Shown: positions 17,885 through 26,418 of the stretch, one piece after another
Layout: each line of letters starts with the position of its first letter
Position numbering within the stretch: the first letter of the stretch is position 1
From: Leptolyngbya sp. NIES-3755
Lineage (GTDB): Bacteria; Cyanobacteriota; Cyanobacteriia; Leptolyngbyales; Leptolyngbyaceae
DNA: 64,000 nucleotides
Reading direction: 5' to 3'
NCBI GenBank assembly: GCA_001548435.1
Contig: AP017308.1
Span: forward strand, 3,667,030 to 3,731,029
Translations under genes and position numbers: made by a program
Notes under the pieces: model-generated
Told to the model about the DNA's origin: nothing
The model's input: the letters and a program-made list of their open reading frames with translations, nothing else
Databases searched by the model: none

Positions 17885-18774
17885 AAAGTATCTTAGGAGA
17901 ACTGCAATTGACGAGTGAACAAGCGACACGATTAGGGGTATCTGCGAGAAGCCAAATGAGTCCTTACTTGGAAGCGTGCTGTTTGAGAGCGAGTGCAACG
18001 GTTTCCTATGCCCGCGCAGAACGAGACATCGCGGTGTATACAGGAATGCGCGTCAGCGCCAAAACGCAACAACGATTAGTCCAGCGACAACCGTGGGAAG
18101 AACTTGAACCCGAAGCGCCAGAGCCGATTCTGGAAATCAGTATTGATGGCGGCAATGTGAAGTTAACCAGTGGCACTCAAGACGAACCGGACTGGCGACA
18201 GTACAAAGCCGTTCGCATCAATGGCAAGGGAGAAAGTCGAGCTTGGTTTCAGGACAATGAGGCATTGGTCGCAACAGTGAGCGCGCGTCCGATGGCAGAG
18301 GTCGTTGTCTGTCTGGGCGATGGACACGACGGCATCTGGAACTTGCATCAGCAGATCGTCGCGTTGAGCGAGCAACGGATTGAGATTCTCGATTGGTATC
18401 ATCTCAAGGAGAACTTGTTCAAGTTATCGAGCGACGAAATCGACCGAGAACAGATAGAAGCTCAGTTATGGAAAGGAGATGTGAGCGCTGCTCTAGCCCA
18501 ATTAGCGGCGTGTCCCTCCGATGAGGCAGAGCGGTTTTGCAACTATCTGCTGAAGCATCAACATCGGATTGTGAACTACGACTACTACGCGGCTGAGGAG
18601 CTATGTTCGATTGGGTCAGGAGCCGTGGAATCGTTGGTCAAACAAATTGATCAACGGTTGCAGATTGTTGGAGGTCGGTGGAAAGCGGAGCATATTCCGA
18701 AAGTGCTGGCACAACGCTGTGCTTATCTCAATGAGCAACTGAATCCCACGACATCTATTCTCTCAAGAAGGTGA
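17881..18774 (+). CDS. ISKra4-like transposase, catalytic frame
   Basis: The 297-residue frame carries a plausible DDE triad: D in EISIDGGNVKL, D in VCLGDGHDGIWNL and E in IGSGAVESLVKQ. It also contains ILDWYHLKENL and RWKAEHIPKVLAQRCAYLN, typical of this transposase group. Compared with longer relatives the Cys-rich zinc-binding segment normally found between N-terminal and catalytic parts seems missing or very short (only Cys pair CCLRAS), so activity is uncertain. Begins at TTG inside the preceding stop. Confidence 0.7.
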   Translation: MKSILGELQLTSEQATRLGVSARSQMSPYLEACCLRASATVSYARAERDIAVYTGMRVSAKTQQRLVQRQPWEELEPEAPEPILEISIDGGNVKLTSGTQDEPDWRQYKAVRINGKGESRAWFQDNEALVATVSARPMAEVVVCLGDGHDGIWNLHQQIVALSEQRIEILDWYHLKENLFKLSSDEIDREQIEAQLWKGDVSAALAQLAACPSDEAERFCNYLLKHQHRIVNYDYYAAEELCSIGSGAVESLVKQIDQRLQIVGGRWKAEHIPKVLAQRCAYLNEQLNPTTSILSRR

Positions 18775-19045
18775 CACGCTCCCCATCTCCAGTGGTATCG
18801 GTAAAGTTGGGATAGCGAATGACGGGAAGAAGCTCTTTTTGATCAGGTCGATCGGGATGATGAACTTGAAGCGTCATATCACTGATATTGGCTCCCCACA
18901 CCGATCCTGGAGTTCGTGCCGTGTCTTCCCACATGACATTCACGACATTCAATCCTTGGTGGTTTACACGATCGCATAATGCTCGATCGTGCGTCATATT
19001 CACAACCCTTTTCATCACAGTTTGGAATGATTCGTGAGCTTGCAT

Positions 19046-19888
19046 CGCAAAATCTCTCAGTAGTGTTGAAGCGTAATGAATCCTACGATCAATTCATCAT
19101 TCCAAGTTACTGTTTGATTCGCGAATCTGCTACATTTCTTCAAAAATTTTTCAACTCCCGCCCACGAATCAGTACTAGGCGGGAGGTAAATTAGTCCATC
19201 AAACGAACTCACGAACTTCGCCACACATTCGGTGATATGTTTAATCTAATTAAGATAAGAGCGCGAAATAGTTGTTTTACTTTTCTTTAAGAATGCAAAA
19301 ACAATAAGACTCGAAGAATGAATCGGTCTATAATAAGGAGCGTTTCGTTGCTATCCCACATCTATTGCTCTGAAGTTTATTCGATCGTGGCGGTAAAGGT
19401 CTACCCGCTTTAGCCCGCTGCTCCGAGGCTTGTTTGCAGAGAGCGATCCTGAGCTTCACGTGTACCCAAACGAATCAGATTGAAGTCATTGTTAAGCTGC
19501 ATCAGCGAAGACCCCCCGGAATGTCCTCGCAAAATGCCCACACGGGTCTGCTTTGGTATCGCTATTGGTTGACGTATCTAGGTGACAAGACTCATTTATC
19601 GAGAGGGACAGTCATGATCAGACCTTATTTTATCCAGCATTGTTCGCTGACTTCTAACCAGACTTATACTCGCTTAGCAATTTGTACAGTGTCGCGATCG
19701 CTCTCATGCTGCCAAGAACGCGATCGTTAAGCACGATCGAAGCTTTGAGAGACCACGAGAACAAAAATCACACTGTGCTGTTGTAGACAGTAGCACAGAT
19801 ACTTTCGTCTGGCTGAATCGCCCCCACAAGCTGGAGGTTCAACTCGCGATCGCACAAATCATGATGTACAAAAAAGCGATGTGGAACA
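19046..19888. other. Gene-poor spacer upstream of the peptide-export operon
   Basis: No convincing gene in 843 bp; a plus-strand frame at 19434-19730 has no recognisable features. A hairpin with arms CTGTGCT (19773-19779) and AGCACAG (19792-19798) lies about 90 bp upstream of the HTH gene. Promoters for the HTH/exporter operon should lie here, but none is certain by eye. Confidence 0.4.
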
Positions 19889-20494
19889 ATGTCTTATCAA
19901 TACAGAGAGCAACAGTTTTACAATGTACAAACCGACGATCACGGTAAATTTCTAACTCCGTTTCAACGAAGACTACTGTTAAAAAACTTACAGCTAGAAC
20001 TTCGAGCAGAGTATCGTCGTCGAATTGAAATCATTTTGCTATCCGACATGGGACAATCTCAAGCACAGATCTGTGCCTTGCTTGGATGCTCCCAAGAAAC
20101 TGCCCGCTACTGGATCGCAATGACACAAGCAGGTCAAGCGCATCTTTGGGATCAAACTCCAGTCGGTCGTCCTAAAACGGTGAATAATCAGTATCTCGAT
20201 CGACTAAAAGATTTGGTCAATCATAGTCCGCGTGATTATGGATACCCATTTCAGACTTGGACCGCAGGATGGTTGAGTAAGCACTTGGCGAAAGAACTGG
20301 GAATCGAAATTAGCGATCGACATGTGAATCGATTGCTAAAAAGTATGGGACTGTCTAGCCAACAGCGTCGAACCGCTTGCCAACCGTCAGAAGAAGATTC
20401 AAAAAACTCGAACATTGTGATTGGAACTCTACAAGCGTCTTCGCTGCCTGAAGGTTCTAGTTTGTGGATGTTTCAGTCGAAGCCGCGCTCTTGA
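19889..20494 (+). CDS. Helix-turn-helix protein heading the exporter operon
   Basis: The 201-residue protein contains an HTH (DMGQSQAQICALLGCSQETA) followed by a winged-helix-like region (WTAGWLSKHLAKELGIEISD, HVNRLLKSMG) similar to the N-terminal DNA-binding part of IS630-type transposases, but without their DDE catalytic domain. It ends 12 bp before the exporter gene and is therefore likely co-transcribed with it. It may be a domesticated transposase fragment acting as regulator of the peptide locus; the regulatory role is inference from position. Confidence 0.6.
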   Translation: MSYQYREQQFYNVQTDDHGKFLTPFQRRLLLKNLQLELRAEYRRRIEIILLSDMGQSQAQICALLGCSQETARYWIAMTQAGQAHLWDQTPVGRPKTVNNQYLDRLKDLVNHSPRDYGYPFQTWTAGWLSKHLAKELGIEISDRHVNRLLKSMGLSSQQRRTACQPSEEDSKNSNIVIGTLQASSLPEGSSLWMFQSKPRS

Positions 20495-20506
20495 AGAGAA
20501 TAAATC

Positions 20507-23209
20507 ATGACACATCCTTCCTTTGCTGAAGACTTGTCTCCTCAGCTTTTGTCCGATGCGCTGGGATGCGAACTTTCAGGATCAGAATTTGCGGACTGTT
20601 GCGCTGATATTCAATGGTTACAACCTGCTGCTGGAAAACGGTTCTGGGAAGCAACTCAGGGTGAGGTCGGTCTCTTCCTTGTGCTGAGTGGTAAAGTTCG
20701 ATTGCTCGATCGCCAAGATGAATTGTTAACGACACTGGGTCGGGGTGCGACTTTTGGTGAGCTTTGTTTGTTTCAAGACACAGCTTTACAACCCTACTTG
20801 GCGAGAGCTTCAGTCAATTTAAGACTAGCTTACTTACCAGAGCGGTGCTTAAAGACACTGATGCGAAGACACCCCAGTATTCGATCGCATCTCTACGAGC
20901 AAGCAATCCAACGAAATCAGCAATTGTTTCAAGCTGAGGTAGCGCCCACTGTATCAGAAGTCATCCCGATCGCTGCTAAAGCGCGAAAATCACGCAAATC
21001 CCGACGCTATTTTCCGAGTCCAACCGTTCAAATCGGACATTTATGGCAGGGATTGAGTCAGCGTTATCCGTTCTTTGCTCAACAAAGTGCTTCAGACTGT
21101 GGAGCGGCTTGTGTGGTGATGATTGCGCGGTATTGGGGCAAACAAGTCAGCGTGAATCGGTTGCGGGATATTGCGAATGTCGATCGTAATGGTGCATCAT
21201 TGCGCGGATTGACCACGGCTGCGGAAGCGATCGGGTTTTCGACGCGACCTGTGAAAGCGAGTCTCGATCAGTTAGCACAGCAGCGATTACCGGCGATCGC
21301 ACATTGGCAAGGAAATCATTTTGTCGTGGTGTATCGAGTTCATCGGAATCGGGTGGTTGTGGCTGATCCCTCGATCGGACAACGATCGATGAGTTATGCC
21401 GCATTCAAGGAAGGATGGACGGGATATGCACTATTGCTTGAACCGACTGCACTGTTTAAGCGCACTCCTGAGACTGAACAACTTTTCTGGCAGTTTTTGG
21501 AGTTGATTCGACCGCATTGGCTCGTTCTCACCGAGGTGTTTGCCGCTTCAATCCTGATTCAGGTGTTCGCGCTAGTCACTCCGATTTTGACGCAATTATT
21601 GCTCGATCGAGTTGTGGTTCAACGCAGTGAACTCACGCTCATGGTCGTGGGATGGGGATTACTGATTTTTGGATTGTTCCGGGTTGCGGTGACTGGACTG
21701 CGTCAGTATCTGCTCGATCACACTGCTAACCGAGTTGATCTAGCGATGATTGTTGGTTTTATTCAACATACCTTCCGTTTACCGCTGCAATTTTTTGAGT
21801 CTCGATTTGTCGGTGACATTATTGCTCGTGTTCAGGAAAATCATAAAATTCAGCGCTTTTTAACCGGGGAAGCTTTGTCGATTTTTCTGGATTTGCTAAC
21901 GGTGTTTGTCTATGTTGCACTAATGAGTTGGTATAGCTGGAAACTCACAATTTTAGTTTTGTTGATCATTCCACCGTTTGTTGTACTCGCTCTGGTTGCA
22001 ACTCCATTTTTGCAAAAAGTTTCACGGGAAATTTTTAATGCGATGGCAAACGAGAATAGTTACCTGATTCAATCACTGAGTGGTATTCGCACGATCAAAT
22101 CGATGGCAGTGGAGCAAAGTGTTCGTTGGCACTGGGAAGAATTGCTCAATCGCTATATTAAAACGAACTTTGCGGGACAGATGATCAGCAATCGTTTGGA
22201 GATCTTTAGTGCCACGATCGAGACCATGACGACGGGCGGATTACTGTGGTACGGAGGCTGGCTTGTCATTCAAAACGAACTCACGATCGGGCAATTGGTT
22301 GCTTTTAGCATGTTGCTCGGAAACATCATTCGCCCGTTTCAGCGCTTAACTGGATTGTGGCATCAACTCCAAGAAGTTGTGATTGCAGTGGAGCGAATTA
22401 ATGATGTTCTAGAAGCAGAACCCGAAGAAGAGTTAGATCGGCAGCCACGACAATCTTTGCCTGGACTACGGGGACAGATTCGATTTGAGCAAGTTACCTT
22501 CCGCTACCATCCAGAGAGTGATACGAATGTGCTTGAGAATCTTAGCTTTGAGATTCAACCGCATCAAACTGTCGCGATCGTGGGTCGAAGCGGTTCCGGT
22601 AAAACCACGATCGCGAAGTTAATTCTCGGTCTGTATCTCCCCACCAACGGCAAGATTTTGATCGATGGTCACGATATTACAAGCCTTTCATTACGGTCTT
22701 TACGCGAACAAGTTGGAGTGGTCGATCAAGATACCTTTTTGTTTGGGGGAACCATTCGGGAAAACATTGCGATCGCACATCCTTCCGCCACGCTCGAAGA
22801 AATTATTACGGCTTCTGAACAAGCGGGAGCCGATTCGTTTATCAAACAAATGCCGCTGGGCTATGAAACTCAGATCGGTGAAGGAGGCGGGCTTTTATCC
22901 GGTGGACAACGACAACGACTGGCGATCGCACGCGCCCTTCTCGGTCATCCTCGCCTCCTGATTCTCGATGAAGCGACTAGCCATCTCGATGCGGAATCAG
23001 AGCGGATTATTCAGACTAACTTAGGCACGATCTCCCGAAATAGAACCACGATTATTATTGCTCATCGACTATCCACCATTCGACAAGCCGATTTGATTCT
23101 AGTTCTCGATCGAGGAGTCCTAGTCGAGAGCGGAACACACGAAGCCTTAATGACAAAACGCGGACATTACTTCTATCTCAATCAACAGCAATTTGCTCAA
23201 GCTTTTTAG
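20507..23209 (+). CDS. C39-peptidase ABC exporter (PCAT) with N-terminal cNMP-binding-like domain
   Basis: The 900-residue protein has four parts. Residues about 30-130 resemble a cyclic-nucleotide-binding domain (GEVGLFLVLSGKVRLLD, GATFGELCLFQD). Residues about 190-320 are a C39 peptidase with catalytic Cys198 in SASDCGAACV, His in WQGNHFVVVY and Asp in VVADPSIG. A six-helix membrane domain follows, then an ATPase with GRSGSGKTT, LSGGQRQRLAIARAL and LLILDEATSHLD. Such exporters cut leader peptides after Gly-Gly and secrete the core. The double-glycine precursors 7 kb downstream are the obvious substrates. All catalytic motifs look intact. Confidence 0.93.
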   Translation: MTHPSFAEDLSPQLLSDALGCELSGSEFADCCADIQWLQPAAGKRFWEATQGEVGLFLVLSGKVRLLDRQDELLTTLGRGATFGELCLFQDTALQPYLARASVNLRLAYLPERCLKTLMRRHPSIRSHLYEQAIQRNQQLFQAEVAPTVSEVIPIAAKARKSRKSRRYFPSPTVQIGHLWQGLSQRYPFFAQQSASDCGAACVVMIARYWGKQVSVNRLRDIANVDRNGASLRGLTTAAEAIGFSTRPVKASLDQLAQQRLPAIAHWQGNHFVVVYRVHRNRVVVADPSIGQRSMSYAAFKEGWTGYALLLEPTALFKRTPETEQLFWQFLELIRPHWLVLTEVFAASILIQVFALVTPILTQLLLDRVVVQRSELTLMVVGWGLLIFGLFRVAVTGLRQYLLDHTANRVDLAMIVGFIQHTFRLPLQFFESRFVGDIIARVQENHKIQRFLTGEALSIFLDLLTVFVYVALMSWYSWKLTILVLLIIPPFVVLALVATPFLQKVSREIFNAMANENSYLIQSLSGIRTIKSMAVEQSVRWHWEELLNRYIKTNFAGQMISNRLEIFSATIETMTTGGLLWYGGWLVIQNELTIGQLVAFSMLLGNIIRPFQRLTGLWHQLQEVVIAVERINDVLEAEPEEELDRQPRQSLPGLRGQIRFEQVTFRYHPESDTNVLENLSFEIQPHQTVAIVGRSGSGKTTIAKLILGLYLPTNGKILIDGHDITSLSLRSLREQVGVVDQDTFLFGGTIRENIAIAHPSATLEEIITASEQAGADSFIKQMPLGYETQIGEGGGLLSGGQRQRLAIARALLGHPRLLILDEATSHLDAESERIIQTNLGTISRNRTTIIIAHRLSTIRQADLILVLDRGVLVESGTHEALMTKRGHYFYLNQQQFAQAF

Positions 23210-23219
23210 GGTTTTTCTC

Positions 23220-24626
23220 ATGCCATATTCGCCGAATTCTCACATCTCTCCGCACAATGGCGCAAATCATCATTCAAAGCCCGATCGTTCTCCAAGTCCT
23301 GTGTTAGAGCCTCAAGACACTGCTCAACCTAAACGTTCACCAACCTCTGAGGAAACTTGGTCGTATGGCACTCGTGATTTGCTCGATGCTTTGCCACAGG
23401 TTTGGACAAGAGGATTGCTGTACTTTCTGATTGTTTCTGCTGGAATTTTACTCCCTTGGTCGATGTTTGCGAAGGTTGATGAAACAGGGACAGCACGGGG
23501 ACGATTAGAACCGAGAGGAAAAACGATTCGGCTTGATGCTCCGGTTTCTGGTACGGTTGCTGCGATCAAAGTGAAAGAAGGGCAAACCGTTGCCGCCGGG
23601 GCAGTCTTAGTTGAACTTGAAACCGAAATGGCTCGATCGGAACTCGAACAAGCCCAAGCCCGCCTCGAAGGATTACGCAGTCGCTATACTCAGCTTCAAT
23701 TGATGCAAAATCAATCCTCAGTCAGCCTCAATACTCAACGACTTCAGAATCAAGCTCAAACCGCCGCACAGTCCGCCCAAGTCAATCAAACAAAGCAGCA
23801 ATTAAAACTCAGTGAGGCAACGACTGTACTGGTTCAAGAACTGATGACCAAAGATCGACAGAGAGTCGATCGCTTTACTCAATTACGCGATCAAGGCATC
23901 ATTCCTGGCATTCAAGTAGAGGATGCAGAACGAAATCTGATTGAAAGTCAGCAACGGTTAGCGAAAGCACAATCTGAGATTGAACAAGGACAATCTGAGC
24001 TATCCAAACAACAGAGCGGTCAGCAAAAACTTCAACGCGAAGGAGAGTTAATGCTGATCGAAAGTGAACGACGGCAGCGAGAGTTAGATGCTCAGATGCT
24101 AGAGACTCAGACGAACATTGATCAAACACTCAAGCAGATTGAATTACTTCAGTTTCAATTGCAACAACGAGTGATTCGCGCCCCGATCGCAGGAACAATC
24201 TTTCAACTCCCAGTGAAGAGTGCAGGTGCAGTTTTGCCCACAGGCGGAATGGTAGCTCAGATTGCACCTCAAAATACGAATGTGGTGTTAAAAGCTCAAA
24301 TTCCTAGCGAAAATAGTGGCTTTTTGCGGGTGGGCTTGCCTGTGAAAGTGAAATTTGATGCTTATCCGTTTCAGGATTATGGTGTAGTGTCAGGTCATGT
24401 TCGCTGGATTTCTCCAGATTCTAAGGTCAAAGAAACACCACAAGGTTCGTATGAAGTGTTTGATTTAGACATTGTGCTCGATCAACCTTACATTGAAAGC
24501 GGCAAGAAGCGAATTTCGCTAGCCCCTGGACAAACCGCGATCGCAGAAGTGATCGTGCGGCAACGTCGCGTGATTGACTTTGTACTTGATCCCTTTAAGA
24601 AGCTACAGTCTGGCTTAAAATTGTAA
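23220..24626 (+). CDS. HlyD-family membrane fusion protein
   Basis: Start chosen at ATG 23220, ten bases after the exporter stop; an upstream in-frame start would overlap the exporter. The 468-residue protein has a short cytoplasmic N-terminus, one membrane segment (GLLYFLIVSAGILLPWSMF), a lipoyl half-motif (LDAPVSGTVAAIKVKEGQTV), a long coiled-coil hairpin rich in Gln, a second lipoyl half (VIRAPIAGTIFQLPV) and a beta-barrel C-terminus. It bridges the ABC exporter to an outer-membrane channel such as TolC, which is not in this window. Part of a type I secretion operon with the preceding gene. Confidence 0.9.
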   Translation: MPYSPNSHISPHNGANHHSKPDRSPSPVLEPQDTAQPKRSPTSEETWSYGTRDLLDALPQVWTRGLLYFLIVSAGILLPWSMFAKVDETGTARGRLEPRGKTIRLDAPVSGTVAAIKVKEGQTVAAGAVLVELETEMARSELEQAQARLEGLRSRYTQLQLMQNQSSVSLNTQRLQNQAQTAAQSAQVNQTKQQLKLSEATTVLVQELMTKDRQRVDRFTQLRDQGIIPGIQVEDAERNLIESQQRLAKAQSEIEQGQSELSKQQSGQQKLQREGELMLIESERRQRELDAQMLETQTNIDQTLKQIELLQFQLQQRVIRAPIAGTIFQLPVKSAGAVLPTGGMVAQIAPQNTNVVLKAQIPSENSGFLRVGLPVKVKFDAYPFQDYGVVSGHVRWISPDSKVKETPQGSYEVFDLDIVLDQPYIESGKKRISLAPGQTAIAEVIVRQRRVIDFVLDPFKKLQSGLKL

Positions 24627-24629
24627 GCT

Positions 24630-24683
24630 AAAAAAAGCGATTCCTGTGTCAACGTGCTGTACTACGAGGCAACAGGAATCGCT
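24630..24683 (-). terminator. Intrinsic terminator of the peptide-biosynthesis operon
   Basis: A perfect 12-bp stem, AGCGATTCCTGT (24636-24647) with ACAGGAATCGCT (24672-24683), is followed on the minus strand by a run of seven T. It lies just beyond the last leftward gene and between convergent operons, so it may also slow rightward transcription. Confidence 0.75.
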
Positions 24684-24712
24684 CAAAGAATCGCTTGAGA
24701 ACTAGGGAAGAC

Positions 24713-25504
24713 TCAAGAAAGCTGAGATTGTACGACTTCCCTAGAGGAAGTAAAAACCGTTTGATCTGGATCAAGCTGAACTGCAAGCCGAGCTTGTTCT
24801 AGTTGTTGCTTCAACCAGTCTGCAAATAGATCAGCCAAGATCTGCATTCGGAGTGTTTCATCTAACTCTGGCTGCACAATTTCCTCAACCTTGATTAAAT
24901 GCGCTCCTCGCGGTGTGATGATCGGTCTCAATAGTTGTGGAGGCGTGGAGGCAAACACCGCAGCAGAAATTTCTGGTCTCAACTCCGATCGAGAAATTTT
25001 TCCACGATAGCCCCCCATCCGACGCTGTTCGATGTCTTCACTATACTGTTGTGCGACTTCATGAAACTGCATTTCACCTTCTTGCAGCGCGTAGTAAACC
25101 TCGATCGCTAAATCCTCGTCCTCGAATACGACTTCATACAACACCGCAGCCGTATAATCTAGCTGATGCGCCACGAAAAAAGATTCAACGCGATCGCTCA
25201 ATAAATGTTCCGCTAACTTCGCGGATAGTACATTGTTGTGAGCGATCGCCTCGAATTCATCCACCGACAAACAATGCTTTGCTAACCAACTCCAGGTGGA
25301 TTCGGGTGTCAGGAGATTGTTTGCAATCCGAACGGTGTCCGCTGCTTGTTGTAGCTCTGTCACTTCGACGTTAATTCCATCTGCTGCTGCCACTTCTGTG
25401 ATAATTTTTCGAGTTGCGATCGCTTCTGCGATCGTGGGAACTTGGCAGGATATTTTGATGTATTGAATGATTTCTGGAAGAGAAATCGCAATTACTCTGG
25501 TCAT
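24713..25504 (-). CDS. Parvulin-type (PpiC/SurA-like) protein of the peptide locus, copy 1
   Basis: The 263-residue protein has an N-terminal helical SurA-like region (LTPESTWSWLAKHCLSVDEF) and a C-terminal parvulin domain, recognised by FHEVAQQYSEDIEQRRMGGY, ELRPEISAAVF and RPIITPRGAHLIKVEEI. Parvulins isomerise peptidyl-proline bonds or act as chaperones. There is no evident signal peptide, so it probably works in the cytoplasm. It is the last gene of the operon headed by the precursor genes and is paralogous to the gene upstream. A chaperone or modification-accessory role for precursor peptides is inference. Confidence 0.75.
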   Translation of the reverse strand: MTRVIAISLPEIIQYIKISCQVPTIAEAIATRKIITEVAAADGINVEVTELQQAADTVRIANNLLTPESTWSWLAKHCLSVDEFEAIAHNNVLSAKLAEHLLSDRVESFFVAHQLDYTAAVLYEVVFEDEDLAIEVYYALQEGEMQFHEVAQQYSEDIEQRRMGGYRGKISRSELRPEISAAVFASTPPQLLRPIITPRGAHLIKVEEIVQPELDETLRMQILADLFADWLKQQLEQARLAVQLDPDQTVFTSSREVVQSQLS

Positions 25505-25598
25505 GATTTTCCTGGGAACATCCTAGAGTCTTCAACAACGATGAACGAAGAGAGCGAATATTGTCTCCCTTCGTTTTCTCTTTCTTCAATTGGATCAC

Positions 25599-26387
25599 CT
25601 ATTGATGGCTTTGTTTCTGATGTAATTCCTGCATCCAAGCTTGGAATAGCACATCTAGTAGCTGTGTCCGCATCGATTCATTTAGCTCGACTGGATACCA
25701 TTTTTCAATTTTGAGAATGTGATAGCCCAATTTAGAATGAACTGGACCCACAATCTCGCCTTCGTGAGCAGAGCGAATTGCCTCTACAATCTCTGGTGTC
25801 AGTTCAGCAAACAATCGCACTCCGACAAATCCGCCGTTCATCTGCGACTGTTTTCCTTTTGAGTACTCTAGTGCCAGCGCACAGAACGAAGCTTTTTCAT
25901 CGCGCAACTGACGAACGAGTGTTAATGCAGTCGCAAGATCGACGACTAGAATTTGAGACAAAGCAACACGACGATGACGTTCTCGATCGCCAAAATAGTT
26001 ACTATCAATCATTGCCCCAAATAAATGCTCTTTGAGCTTGTCGGTCAACAACTGAACTTTGATACCTTCAGACCAAGCTTCTACAGTGATTCGTTGTTGA
26101 TCGAGCCAATCGATCGTTGCAGTCGGACTGAGTAACTGATGCTTCGTCCGAAAATCATCTCCCGCTGCTTGCCACTCGTCATCAGAAACCGTGATCCCTA
26201 ACTGTTTGCAAATCGATAGCACGGTTGCATCTTGTTCTGATGCGATCGCAATTTCAGCAAAGCGACACGATCGACGAAGATATGCCAAAATCTGCTCGTC
26301 AGTGGCAAATTCGATTTCAGGAAGCGTAAATCCTAGTGAAGTCTCTTCTACTGGAGCTTCTACAGTTGTTTTCAAATTTTCTTTCAT
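25599..26387 (-). CDS. Parvulin-type (PpiC/SurA-like) protein of the peptide locus, copy 2
   Basis: This 262-residue paralogue shares the layout of its downstream neighbour: a helical N-terminal region with LLSPTATIDWLDQQRITVEAW and a parvulin domain with CALALEYSKGKQSQMNGGFV, LTPEIVEAIRSAHEGEIVGP and SKLGYHILKIEKW. It lies 31 bp after the aldo/keto reductase gene in the same operon and 94 bp before copy 1. No signal peptide. Two divergent copies suggest they may form a heterodimer or serve different precursors (inference). Confidence 0.75.
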   Translation of the reverse strand: MKENLKTTVEAPVEETSLGFTLPEIEFATDEQILAYLRRSCRFAEIAIASEQDATVLSICKQLGITVSDDEWQAAGDDFRTKHQLLSPTATIDWLDQQRITVEAWSEGIKVQLLTDKLKEHLFGAMIDSNYFGDRERHRRVALSQILVVDLATALTLVRQLRDEKASFCALALEYSKGKQSQMNGGFVGVRLFAELTPEIVEAIRSAHEGEIVGPVHSKLGYHILKIEKWYPVELNESMRTQLLDVLFQAWMQELHQKQSHQ

Positions 26388-26418
26388 AGCTACCAGATTG
26401 ATGATGAACAGGTTTGTT

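Larger units (their letters stand above)
17607..18783 (+). mobile_element. ISKra4-family-like insertion sequence
   Basis: Ends are an 18-bp perfect inverted repeat, GGGAGCGTGTCACCTTCT, at 17607 and, reversed, at 18783. A 9-bp direct repeat CATCTCCAG flanks it (17598-17606 and 18784-18792). The two rightward reading frames fill the element and the larger ends close to the right repeat. The family call rests on the transposase motifs (SIDGGNVKL, GDGHDGIWN, GSGAVES). Confidence 0.88.
16579..19045 (-). pseudogene. Unknown gene interrupted by an ISKra4-like element
   Basis: The N-terminal part (19045 to about 18784) and the C-terminal part (17606 to 16579) join in frame when the IS and one 9-bp duplication (CTGGAGATG on the coding strand) are removed, giving ...TDTTGDVPLELINLK.... 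The restored protein is about 430 residues, soluble-looking, with an Asp/Asn/Arg-rich patch (IEDCDYDSDYSNYNRRRR) and a His-rich end (NPFAPHQHPKT). I do not recognise the family. The exact repeats imply a recent insertion. The 5' part ends within the IS and is probably inactive. Confidence 0.75.

Noticed and set aside
19434-19730. 98-residue frame as a gene
   Set aside because: No recognisable motif, unusual composition and no convincing ribosome-binding site; treated as part of the spacer.
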